Part shown: positions 51,192 through 58,628 of the stretch, piece by piece
Layout of the letters: each line of letters opens with the position of its first letter
Numbering within the stretch: the first letter of the stretch is position 1
Assembly (NCBI GenBank): GCA_910584005.1
Contig: CAJTXR010000001.1
Span: 1 to 64,000 of the forward strand
Source: an uncultured Anaeroplasmataceae bacterium
GTDB lineage: Bacteria; Bacillota_I; Bacilli_A; Acholeplasmatales; Anaeroplasmataceae
DNA length: 64,000 nucleotides
Direction of reading: 5' to 3'
Notes under the pieces: model-generated
Databases searched by the model: none
What the model was told of the DNA's origin: nothing
What the model saw: the letters and a program-made list of their open reading frames with translations, nothing else
Translations under genes and position numbers: made by a program

Positions 51192-53596
51192 AGTTCTTTA
51201 TCCTTTATAAGTTCAATCGCATTTTTCTTTTTAATTTTAAGATAGTAAAGAAGATAACTCATAAAGATGAATACGATAAAACTGATTGGGATCACAACGC
51301 CAAAAGATAACCAATAGGTATTCATCATGCTTATATTTGTAGAGGTGAAATATTGGAATAACTGATATAAAAGGGTGGATCCTAAAAATGATAATACTGA
51401 AGAGCCGAAACAAGCAAGAAAAATAAGAATAGCATTGTGACAGAGAAATGGTAAAACTAATTGTTTTACATTATATCCAAGTACCCTGAATAGTCCAATA
51501 TTATATTTATTTTTTTTCAAGAGATGATTTACATATTCTAACATCATGAAAATCAATAATAAAAATAGAATAGCACTTAAACCAAAGAAAACCAATTGAA
51601 GTATGGATAAAGGTTCATGAATTCGACCTGTCATTACGGTGATATTATTTCTTAAGATTAAATCATAGGTTTCCATCCATTCAATCATTTTTAAATCTTG
51701 ATGAAGATTTCCACTCAATTGAACCGCAATGCTTGGAATGCCATCATAAGCCAATCGCTCAGAAATGATTTCTGAAATTTCTTTAGAAATAATTGTAGTT
51801 TCTTTATTTCCTGTATAAACGCCAACAACTTTTACAGGATAAGTATCAAATTCTGATGTTTTATAATAGGATAGGCTATTATTAAAATATAGGGCATCAA
51901 TCGCTAGGTTTTTTATCTCTTCTATATTTTTTATCTCATAATTTGAAAGCAGTGAGGCAGGTAAAATAATTTCATTTTGGGATAGTGCGGTTTGTTCTTT
52001 ATCGAACCAATAAATATCATTTTGAATTGATGATAAAGGCTTTTCCTCATCTGTATAGAAAAAGGTAGATCCAGGAGAATAAACTTCTCCTTTCAAATCA
52101 CTTGAAAAATTCAGATGATAGAAGTGAGATAGCTTTGGATACTCAAAATCTTCATGAACAATGATTGCACAACTTGCAGATTGTAGGAGTGCATCTTTTT
52201 CAGTTTCTATAGGAGTAGATAAATATTTTACTTTAAAATATCGTTCTAAATTTAAATTTTCTAAGGTGTAAATTCCAGTTACATGATACTCATTACCCTC
52301 TAGTATTACAGGGTATTTGGCAATATCTTCATATGTTTCTAGATTTTTAATTTCATTAATTTGAGCTTGGGCTTTTAAATCGTTAAATAGAATCATCGGT
52401 AAGACAATTTCATTTTTATTTTGTGGCATAGTTCCATAAAGAAGACTAAAATTAAAATTACTTGGAATTGAATTTGATTGGATATATCCCTCAAAATAAG
52501 AAGAAATATAGTCTTCTTCCAGAGTACCAAATTTAATAGTATAAATATTATTTGATTCATTTTGACTATTCACTTTTAAAATAGAATAAGGAGAGGTTTT
52601 TTCAATTTCATTCATTGTTGATAAAGGGATAGCTTTTGCATAAGGTGAAATTGGATGAAGCGTGTCTATTCTTTTTTTACTTCGCGGAGTAACTTCAAAA
52701 GAAGCAATTTCTTGCTGATTCTTATACATTGTATTTAATATAGCTTTTTTTTCATCATAAAAGGTTAAAGATAGAGAAATAATTAAAAAAGTTATACCAA
52801 AAATAAGTAAAAAAAGATTAAACAAAAGATGAGAAAGTTTAGATTCTAATTTGAAAGTCATGTGGAGGATATCTTTTAAGGAAAGTTTGGCTTTCGTAAA
52901 GGTAGAAATAGGATGTATATCTTCTATGACAGTAGGAAGAGAAGCCTCTTTTATCTTCCCCTCATCTAAATGAATTACTCCATCTGCATACTTTTGAATG
53001 AACTCATCTTGATGACAAACCACCAATACCAACTTAGAAGAAGCAATTTGTTTTAATAGTTCAAAAACAATTATAGCATTCTCTTCATCTAAGGCTGCCG
53101 TAGGTTCATCAGCAATAATAACAGAAGGATTTTTCAGTAACGCTCTTGCGATGGCTACCCTTTGTTGTTCTCCCCCAGAAAGCTCATGAGGATACTTATC
53201 CTTATGACTAAGTAAACCAATAGAAGAAAGAACCTCATCAATCTTTTTTATATCTGTTCTTTGATTCATTCTTAATACGAATTCTAAATTTTCAAATACA
53301 GTTTTATCTTCAAATAATGCATAATTTTGAAAGATAAAACCAATTTCACTATTCCGGTAAGCATCTAACTGAGATGAGGATAATTCTTTTAATGAAGTTC
53401 CATGATAATCAATATTTCCTTTATAGTCGGTATTTAATCCTGAAATCAATTCAATTAAGGTTGTTTTTCCAGCTCCACTTTTTCCTGTAAGAAAGATGAG
53501 TCCTTTTGAGGGAAGAGAAAGAGAAACATCATCAAGTGCTTTGGTTTTTATTCCTTTTTTGGATGTATATATTTTTGTTATATGTTCCAGTTTCAT
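51188..53596 (-). CDS. MacB-like fused ABC transporter, first of a pair
   Basis: An 802-residue fusion of ATPase (residues 1-225) and FtsX-like permease. The outer loop is much longer than in the partner (about 430 residues between span 1 near 260 and the C-terminal three spans at about 690-790), and may capture or sense a substrate outside the cell. Start at 53596 is set by GGGAGGTG 6 nt upstream; the frame runs back to 53734 through AT-rich non-coding-like sequence with no site. Divergent from a small secreted protein at 53781. Confidence 0.92.
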   Translation of the reverse strand: MKLEHITKIYTSKKGIKTKALDDVSLSLPSKGLIFLTGKSGAGKTTLIELISGLNTDYKGNIDYHGTSLKELSSSQLDAYRNSEIGFIFQNYALFEDKTVFENLEFVLRMNQRTDIKKIDEVLSSIGLLSHKDKYPHELSGGEQQRVAIARALLKNPSVIIADEPTAALDEENAIIVFELLKQIASSKLVLVVCHQDEFIQKYADGVIHLDEGKIKEASLPTVIEDIHPISTFTKAKLSLKDILHMTFKLESKLSHLLFNLFLLIFGITFLIISLSLTFYDEKKAILNTMYKNQQEIASFEVTPRSKKRIDTLHPISPYAKAIPLSTMNEIEKTSPYSILKVNSQNESNNIYTIKFGTLEEDYISSYFEGYIQSNSIPSNFNFSLLYGTMPQNKNEIVLPMILFNDLKAQAQINEIKNLETYEDIAKYPVILEGNEYHVTGIYTLENLNLERYFKVKYLSTPIETEKDALLQSASCAIIVHEDFEYPKLSHFYHLNFSSDLKGEVYSPGSTFFYTDEEKPLSSIQNDIYWFDKEQTALSQNEIILPASLLSNYEIKNIEEIKNLAIDALYFNNSLSYYKTSEFDTYPVKVVGVYTGNKETTIISKEISEIISERLAYDGIPSIAVQLSGNLHQDLKMIEWMETYDLILRNNITVMTGRIHEPLSILQLVFFGLSAILFLLLIFMMLEYVNHLLKKNKYNIGLFRVLGYNVKQLVLPFLCHNAILIFLACFGSSVLSFLGSTLLYQLFQYFTSTNISMMNTYWLSFGVVIPISFIVFIFMSYLLYYLKIKKKNAIELIKDKEL
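52935..53596 (-). repeat. Direct repeat, ATPase half, copy in the first MacB-like gene
   Basis: Partner of the repeat at 50535-51191, about 2.4 kb away in the same orientation. The pair could recombine and delete or expand one gene. Confidence 0.9.
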
Positions 53597-53627
53597 AAGT
53601 GACACCTCCCATATTGATTCAATAAAA

Positions 53628-53648
53628 TGAAATATTTTTAATATTTCA
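53628..53648. promoter_or_regulatory. Palindrome upstream of the MacB-like pair
   Basis: TGAAATATT and AATATTTCA form a perfect 9-bp inverted repeat around TTT. It lies between the divergent start sites; a weak minus-strand promoter (TTGAAA/TTTATT) overlaps it. It could be a repressor operator. Confidence 0.4.
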
Positions 53649-53726
53649 AGGTAATTCAACAATACTATATGCTTAAAAAAATGAAAAAAATGTCGAAAAT
53701 GAGAGAAACTTTTTAAATTTAACGGA

Positions 53727-53755
53727 TTGCTCACAAAACAAAGAAAAGTTATAAT
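53727..53755 (+). promoter_or_regulatory. Promoter of the small secreted protein gene
   Basis: TTGCTC (53727-53732), 17-nt spacer, TATAAT (53750-53755), 26 nt before the start. Confidence 0.75.
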
Positions 53756-53780
53756 TAAAATGAAAGGAGATTGTAGAAAA

Positions 53781-54290
53781 ATGAAAAAAATATTTGCTTT
53801 ATTTGGTTGTTTTGTTCTTTTTTTGTTCCTATTTGGAAATGGGACAAAAGCCTTTGCGGATGATGAATCGTTATTTGTATTGATTCGAGAAGAAGAGAAG
53901 AAGATTATAGCTGATGATCCTTATACAAAAGGAGTGGATGATATTGTCAATATATCTTCTATTTTAGGTAAAACAACAGCTCAACTAAAAGGGGAAGGGT
54001 ATAATTCTTTACATATAACAGTTCGGTTTAGAGGAAAAGAAATTGATGATGGTTATCAAGAAATTTATTTATATGATGGTGCATCTTCTAATTCAAAAAA
54101 ATTAAATACCACTGTTTTTGAATTAACCCCTGGCAAGAAGCAAACTTCATTTTCTTCTGAAGAAGAATGCTTAACGTGTAAATTAGATGAAATCAAAAGC
54201 GATATGGTTTGTATCAGATGGGGAGCCCATGGCAAAGGAAATGATGATTGGATTTGTAGGTCAGTCAAAGTTTTATTAACGGCCATTTAA
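53781..54290 (+). CDS. Small secreted protein of unknown function
   Basis: A 169-residue exported protein. The signal peptide (Lys-Lys start, long hydrophobic core, AFA cleavage site near residue 26) is clear. The mature part is hydrophilic, with cysteines in EECLTCKLDE and a C-terminal IRWGAHGKGNDDWICRS segment, perhaps a disulfide. No family is recognised. AAAGGAG at 53763 is 11 nt from the ATG. It is divergent from the MacB-like pair, and could be its cargo or sensor target (inference). Confidence 0.72.
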   Translation: MKKIFALFGCFVLFLFLFGNGTKAFADDESLFVLIREEEKKIIADDPYTKGVDDIVNISSILGKTTAQLKGEGYNSLHITVRFRGKEIDDGYQEIYLYDGASSNSKKLNTTVFELTPGKKQTSFSSEEECLTCKLDEIKSDMVCIRWGAHGKGNDDWICRSVKVLLTAI

Positions 54291-54320
54291 AAATTTTTTA
54301 TATGGTTTATGCTTTTTTTC

Positions 54321-54349
54321 TTGACTATTGAAGTAAAATAAGGTATCAT
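54321..54349 (+). promoter_or_regulatory. Promoter of the rplU operon
   Basis: TTGACT (54321-54326), 17-nt spacer, TATCAT (54344-54349). Confidence 0.7.
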
Positions 54350-54355
54350 TATAAT

Positions 54356-54440
54356 GTTGTAACATGCACCACATAGAAAAGGTTTCAAATGATGAAAAAT
54401 CTACCTTAATAGTGTGTCTTATATTAAACAAGGAGGTAAT
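54356..54440 (+). promoter_or_regulatory. Probable L21 leader (ribosomal-protein autoregulatory structure)
   Basis: The 85-nt leader before rplU folds into a stem AAGG/CCTT enclosing a hairpin TTTCA-AATGA-TGAAA, then the AAGGAGG ribosome site. The place is that of the known Bacillota L21 leader, which is thought to let L21 control its own operon. The structural match is by eye only. Confidence 0.5.
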
Positions 54441-54445
54441 ACGAC

Positions 54446-54757
54446 ATGTATGCAATTGTAGAAACAGGCGGAAAACAAATTCAAGTAGAAGTTGGCCAAG
54501 CAGTTTATGTTGAGAAACTAGATGTAGCTGAAGGAGAAACTTATACTTTTGATAAAGTTTTGTTTGTATCTGGTGAAGATAAGCCTTTAGTTGGTGCTCC
54601 GTATGTAAAGGGTGCTACTGTAACTGCAAAATGTGAAAAACAAGGAAGAGGAAAGAAATTAGTAATTTTTAAATATCGTCCTAAGAAGCATTCTGCAACT
54701 AAGAAAGGTCATCGTCAATCATATACTAAATTAGTTGTTGAAGCGATTAACGCTTAA
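54446..54757 (+). CDS. rplU: 50S ribosomal protein L21
   Basis: A 103-residue ribosomal protein that binds 23S rRNA. It has MYAIVETGGKQIQVEVGQ at the N-terminus, VGAPYVKGATV and the KYRPKKHSATKKGHRQ basic block, all standard L21. First gene of rplU-prp-rpmA-(obgE). Confidence 0.98.
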   Translation: MYAIVETGGKQIQVEVGQAVYVEKLDVAEGETYTFDKVLFVSGEDKPLVGAPYVKGATVTAKCEKQGRGKKLVIFKYRPKKHSATKKGHRQSYTKLVVEAINA

Positions 54758-54759
54758 CT

Positions 54760-55068
54760 ATGACAACCTATAATGTAGTTTATAAAGGAACTGATGCAAC
54801 CATTGAAGTAAAAGGACATGCAAACTATGATGCTTATGGATCAGATATTGTATGTGCTAGCATCTCAACGGCTTGTATTTATACCGCGAATTTAATCGAG
54901 AAATTAAATTTAAGTTACAACATTGTCGATTTAGTTTGTGAGGAAGGATACTTTCGCTTACAGGTAAAAACTAATGATTTTACTGCCAACGCAATATTTG
55001 AAAATTTGGAGTATACATTAGAAGAAATTTCTAAGCAATATCCTAAATATTTACAATATAAAAAATAG
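54760..55068 (+). CDS. prp: Ribosomal-processing cysteine protease Prp
   Basis: A 102-residue cysteine protease that cuts the N-terminal extension from L27 before ribosome assembly. GHANYD holds His20 and IVCASIS holds Cys32, the catalytic pair. It starts two bases after rplU stops, with no separate ribosome site visible, and lies just before its substrate gene rpmA. Confidence 0.96.
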   Translation: MTTYNVVYKGTDATIEVKGHANYDAYGSDIVCASISTACIYTANLIEKLNLSYNIVDLVCEEGYFRLQVKTNDFTANAIFENLEYTLEEISKQYPKYLQYKK

Positions 55069-55079
55069 GAGGATTAACT

Positions 55080-55364
55080 ATGCTAAATTTTAATTTACAG
55101 TTATTTGCATCTAAAAAAGGTGTAGGTTCTACAAAAAACGGCCGTGACTCAGAAGCAAAACGTTTAGGAGCTAAGGCAAGTGATGGTGAATATGTAACTG
55201 CTGGTTCAATTTTATATCGTCAAAGAGGTACTAAAATATTCCCAGGCAATAATGTTGGACGTGGTGGCGATGATACATTATATTCAAAGGTAACAGGTTT
55301 AGTTAAATTTGAACGTAAGGGCCGCGATAAAAAGCAGGTTTCTGTTTATCCAGTTGCTGAGTAA
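55080..55364 (+). CDS. rpmA: 50S ribosomal protein L27 with Prp-cleaved extension
   Basis: A 94-residue L27. Its N-terminus MLNFNLQLFASKKG carries the Bacillota extension; Prp should cut after LQLFA, exposing the SKKG end that reaches the peptidyl-transferase centre. The body (GRDSEAKRLGAK; RQRGTKIFPGNNVG) is standard. AGGAGG precedes the ATG. Confidence 0.98.
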   Translation: MLNFNLQLFASKKGVGSTKNGRDSEAKRLGAKASDGEYVTAGSILYRQRGTKIFPGNNVGRGGDDTLYSKVTGLVKFERKGRDKKQVSVYPVAE

Positions 55365-55373
55365 AAAAAGGAT

Positions 55374-55406
55374 GTACCCAAGGACTCTTTGGGTACTTTT
55401 TATTTT
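55374..55406 (+). terminator. Intrinsic terminator between rpmA and obgE
   Basis: GTACCCAA pairs with TTGGGTAC, followed by a T-rich tail. No new promoter is obvious before obgE (starts 25 nt later), so this is probably a partial terminator that lowers obgE expression. Confidence 0.85.
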
Positions 55407-55430
55407 TAATTTCAGATTGGAGGTAGTAAA

Positions 55431-56705
55431 ATGTTTGTTGATCTAGCAAAAATGGAAGTTGAAGCTGGTAAAGGTGGCGATGGCATTGTCGCATACCGAA
55501 GAGAGTTAAAAGTAGAACGTGGTGGCCCTTTTGGTGGTAGTGGAGGCAATGGTGGTTCTATTATTTTTATTGGTGATGAAGGACTTTCTACGCTTTTAGA
55601 CTTAAAATATAAGAAGGAATTAAAAGGAAACCCTGGGGAAAAGGGGCGAAATAAAGGACAAACGGGTGCTTGTGCAGAGCATACTTATGTAAGAGTACCT
55701 GTTGGAACTATCATTTATGATGAATCAACAGGGCGTGTTATAGGGGATATTACGGCCCATGAACAAGAAGTGGTTGTCTGTAAAGGCGGACGTGGTGGAA
55801 GAGGAAATATGGCTTTTGCTACTGGGGTATTAAAATGTCCTGACTTTTGTGAAAAGGGAGAACCTGGTCAAAAACGTATGATTCGTTGTGAGTTGAAAAT
55901 TTTAGCCGATTGTGGATTGGTTGGTTTTCCTAGTGTTGGTAAATCAACGCTTATTGCTGCGGTATCTAAAGCTCGCCCTAAAATTGCAGCGTATCATTTT
56001 ACCACAATTGTTCCAAATCTAGGTATGGTAGAGGTACCAGATGGCAGAAGTTTTGTTATGGCAGATTTACCAGGTATTATCGCTGGTGCTCATGAGGGAG
56101 CGGGATTAGGGCTTCAATTTTTAAGACACATTGAACGCTGTAGAGTTATTGTCCATATTATTGATATGGCCTCCATTGATGGTAGAGATCCATATGAGGA
56201 TTATGTAACGATTTTAAAGGAACTTGAAAATTATAAAATGAATTTAACGAAGCGTCCAATGATCTTGGTTGCGAATAAAATGGATGATCCACAAGCTAAG
56301 GAAAATCTAAAAGAATTTAAAAAGAAGGTTCATGAACCTATTCTAGAAATTTCAGCATTTACGAAAACAAATTTGGATGAATTATTATATAGAATTGCAG
56401 ATACTTTGGCTGTTACAAAAGAGTTTTCTCTATTTGAAGAGGATGAGGAAGAAGAGGTGGAATATAATTTTGAAGAAACCGAGCCTTTCTTTACAATTGA
56501 AAAACAATCCGATGGTGTTTATAATGTGACAGGTGCAAAATTAAAACGTTTATTTGATATGACCGATTTTGATTCTGATTATGGTCGTATGCGGTTTGCA
56601 AGACAGCTTAGAACTTATGGCTTAGATGATGCCTTAAGAAAGTTAGGAGTACAAAATGGAGATTCAGTTCGCATCTTTGATTTTGAGTTTGAATTCATTG
56701 ACTAA
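55431..56705 (+). CDS. obgE: Obg GTPase
   Basis: An essential GTPase of ribosome assembly and stress control, 424 residues. Residues 1-157 are the glycine-rich Obg fold (GGPFGGSGGNGGS). The G domain has GFPSVGKS (165-172), DLPGII and NKMD motifs. The C-terminal OCT domain (about 345-424) ends in DFEFEFID. GGAGG precedes the ATG. Placement after rplU-prp-rpmA is the standard Bacillota order. Confidence 0.98.
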   Translation: MFVDLAKMEVEAGKGGDGIVAYRRELKVERGGPFGGSGGNGGSIIFIGDEGLSTLLDLKYKKELKGNPGEKGRNKGQTGACAEHTYVRVPVGTIIYDESTGRVIGDITAHEQEVVVCKGGRGGRGNMAFATGVLKCPDFCEKGEPGQKRMIRCELKILADCGLVGFPSVGKSTLIAAVSKARPKIAAYHFTTIVPNLGMVEVPDGRSFVMADLPGIIAGAHEGAGLGLQFLRHIERCRVIVHIIDMASIDGRDPYEDYVTILKELENYKMNLTKRPMILVANKMDDPQAKENLKEFKKKVHEPILEISAFTKTNLDELLYRIADTLAVTKEFSLFEEDEEEEVEYNFEETEPFFTIEKQSDGVYNVTGAKLKRLFDMTDFDSDYGRMRFARQLRTYGLDDALRKLGVQNGDSVRIFDFEFEFID

Positions 56706-56985
56706 TAAAGAAATTATTATCTTAATTTTAGGTATTCTTGAAGTTGTCATGTCCATTTTCACTTTACTTTTATATAAGATAGATAAAAATAGAGCAAAGC
56801 ATCGCAAATGGCGAATCAAGGAAGTAACTCTTTTACTATTTCCATGGCTTATGGGTGGAATTGGCGGATTTATGGGGATTTATGCTGTACGACATAAAAC
56901 GCATCATTGGTATTTTCCTTTAAATAATATGCTCGCTTTAATTGCTCAAGTTTCTTTATTTATCAGTTTGTTTGTTCTATTATAA
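56656..56985 (+). CDS. DUF1294-family membrane protein
   Basis: A 109-residue protein of the DUF1294 family: KNRAKHRKWRIKEVTLL and GGIGGFMGIYAVRHKTHHWYF are the family blocks, with four hydrophobic spans. AGGAG at 56645-56649 is 6 nt from the ATG at 56656, inside obgE, so the genes overlap by 50 bases; a TTG at 56698 is an alternative start nearer the family N-terminus. Function unknown. Confidence 0.8.
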   Translation: MEIQFASLILSLNSLTNKEIIILILGILEVVMSIFTLLLYKIDKNRAKHRKWRIKEVTLLLFPWLMGGIGGFMGIYAVRHKTHHWYFPLNNMLALIAQVSLFISLFVLL

Positions 56986-57229
56986 ATTACCATCGTAAGA
57001 GGGATTGTATATATAGTAGAATGATGAGAAGTAAAGTGAAAAAAGAGAAATTAAAATAAAAATCATGATTGAAAATGATTACACAGAATATAGATTGCTA
57101 TGATCACTATATCATTTAGTTTTAAAATTTAAATTGAAAAATATAATTTCGATTATCAATAAAAAGGTAGAAATAACCATATAATAAAATGATAATATTA
57201 TATTTATTTGCAAGTTTTTCGTATTTGGA
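56986..57229. other. AT-rich gene-free stretch
   Basis: I see no gene, tRNA or strong hairpin in this stretch before the promoter at 57230. Confidence 0.6.
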
Positions 57230-57258
57230 TTGAAAAGAAATAAAAATAATGTTATAAT
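57230..57258 (+). promoter_or_regulatory. Promoter of the two-hairpin RNA / HipA-like locus
   Basis: TTGAAA (57230-57235), 17-nt spacer, TATAAT (57253-57258). The transcript would begin near 57265, 16 nt before the first hairpin. Confidence 0.8.
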
Positions 57259-57264
57259 TAAAGC

Positions 57265-57382
57265 ACAAGATACCTAATTGTTTCATTTCTCGCAGGCAGT
57301 AAATGAAAGATATTTTGTACTTATCACAATCTCACAGGTAGTATTGTTGATAAGAAGCCGCGAATAGCGGCACTTTTTTTTC
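57265..57382 (+). ncRNA. Two-hairpin RNA with a repeated covarying loop motif
   Basis: Hairpin 1: TTTCATTT (57281-57288) pairs with AAATGAAA (57301-57308). Hairpin 2: CTTATCACAAT (57320-57330) pairs with ATTGTTGATAAG (57343-57354) with one bulged T. The stems share no sequence, but the loops are both CTCRCAGGYAGT (57289-57300 and 57331-57342). The only two differences, G292 to A334 and C297 to T339, would form the pair that closes a CAGG tetraloop, so they are compensatory. An intrinsic terminator ends the RNA (57357-57382). The order matches type III toxin-antitoxin RNAs or a riboregulator in front of a kinase gene. No known RNA family was recognised. Confidence 0.65.
57357..57382 (+). terminator. 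Intrinsic terminator between the RNA and the kinase gene
   Basis: GCCGC (57357-57361) pairs with GCGGC (57367-57371) around GAATA, followed by eight T residues. GC-rich against an AT-rich background. Read-through would express the kinase gene 18 nt downstream. Confidence 0.92.
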
Positions 57383-57399
57383 AATAAAGGAGAAAAATC

Positions 57400-58380
57400 A
57401 TGCCCTTTTTAATTGATTTTACAAACTTAAAATGCAATGATTTACTATATGGTGGAAATGCTGGTTTAAAAAAAGGAATTGTATGGAAAGATAAAAATTG
57501 GCTCATAAAGTTTCCACAAGAAACATCAAGTTTTGATAATGTGAACATCTCATTTACAACATCTCCTTTGTCAGAATATGTAGGAAGTCACATTTATGAA
57601 ATCTTAGGTTATAGAGTCCACAATACACAATTAGGTTTCTTTATGAATGAAAAAATAGCTAAGAAGCAAATAGTAGTAGCGTGCGAAGATTTCACAGAAA
57701 ATGGCAGATATAAATTACTAGATTATGAAAGTATAAAAAACTATTATAGTGATGATTTACAAATTAAACTTATTGAGTTAAACGGAAATTTACCAAAAAG
57801 TAAATCAATCACTTTATCACAATATAGTATTTAAATTGAAGAAATCATTCTTCAATTTAAAGAAAACAATATATTTAAAGTGAATCCTGGAATGAAAAAT
57901 TTATTTTGGGATATGTTAGTAATTGATTGCATTATAAATAATAATGATCGAAACAAAAATAATTGGGGATTATTATATGATACTCTATCTAACACATATA
58001 GTCTTGCTCCAATATATGATAATGGAGCATCCTTTGTTTCAAAACATTCAGATGAAAAGCTATTAGGGATTATGTCCTCAGATTCTAAAATGAAGAATTC
58101 AGTCTTAAATGGGATGTGTTATTATACCATAGATAACGAAGGTATGAACTTTAAAAACTTTTTTAAAAAACTAGAATTAAAACAATTAGATGAAGATTTA
58201 AAATTAGCAATTCAAAGAGTTGTTCCTAAGTTTAAAAAGAAGTGGAAAGATATTACTCAGTTTATTTATGGAATTCCTAATAAAGATCAATCTCTAAAAG
58301 TGATGAGTGACGTTCAAAAAAAATTCTTTATTCAATCAATGAAAATTAGATTAAATAATATTTTTAATGCTGGTATTTAA
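57400..58380 (+). pseudogene. HipA/CtkA-like kinase gene interrupted by one stop codon
   Basis: Two open stretches in one frame (57400-57834 and 57835-58380) are split by a single TAA at 57832-57834. Together they cover about 326 codons, the full length of stand-alone HipA-like (CtkA-type) kinases. N-terminal part: LIDFTNL, a Gly-rich GGNAGLKKG loop, Lys37 in WLIKFP, and IVVACEDF. C-terminal part: NNNDRNKNNWG, with the catalytic Asp and metal-binding Asn, and PIYDNGASF in the DFG-like position. AAAGGAG precedes the ATG. The second stretch has no ribosome site of its own. HipA-type kinases can act as growth-stopping toxins. Likely inactivated, unless the stop is read through. Confidence 0.8.
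57830..57861. repeat. Perfect 14-bp inverted repeat at the internal stop
   Basis: TTTAAATTGAAGAA (57830-57843) and TTCTTCAATTTAAA (57848-57861) around ATCA. The in-frame TAA lies in its left arm. There is no T-run, so it is not a plain terminator. Confidence 0.95.
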
Positions 58381-58386
58381 TTTACT

Positions 58387-58411
58387 AGATTACATTTTAA
58401 TCTGTTTTTTT
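58387..58411 (+). terminator. Intrinsic terminator after the HipA-like locus
   Basis: AGATTA pairs with TAATCT, followed by G and seven T residues. Confidence 0.7.
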
Positions 58412-58628
58412 ATGAATGAAATACTTTGTTGTAATGCTAAAAAAATCAAAAAAAAGACTATGGTAATAATCAATCAAAAGTTTTGCTGTCAATTTTGAAA
58501 CAGAAAAAAACATAGTGCTTTTATATTATAACATCCTTGATAGGTGGATGATATAACCTATTAAGTTTCAGAAAGGAGTAATAATTAATTTTGTTACATT
58601 TATTACTAGATTAATTATATGTGATTTT

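Noticed and set aside
53597..53734. N-terminal extension of the first MacB-like ATPase by 46 codons
   Set aside because: It runs through AT-rich sequence with the palindrome, and the ribosome site GGGAGGTG and family N-terminus both point to 53596.
57281..57354. Tandem hairpins as a guanidine-II (mini-ykkC) riboswitch
   Set aside because: That class has ACGR tetraloops; these loops are CTCRCAGGYAGT, and the downstream gene is not a guanidine exporter or carboxylase.
57230..57382. Tandem hairpins as a CRISPR array or short direct repeats
   Set aside because: Only two copies, with the same loop but different stems and no unique spacers; the pattern is RNA structure.
57880..58380. Second half of the HipA-like gene as a separate gene from a GTG start
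   Set aside because: No ribosome site and it lacks the ATP-binding lobe; same frame as the first half, so it is better read as one interrupted gene.
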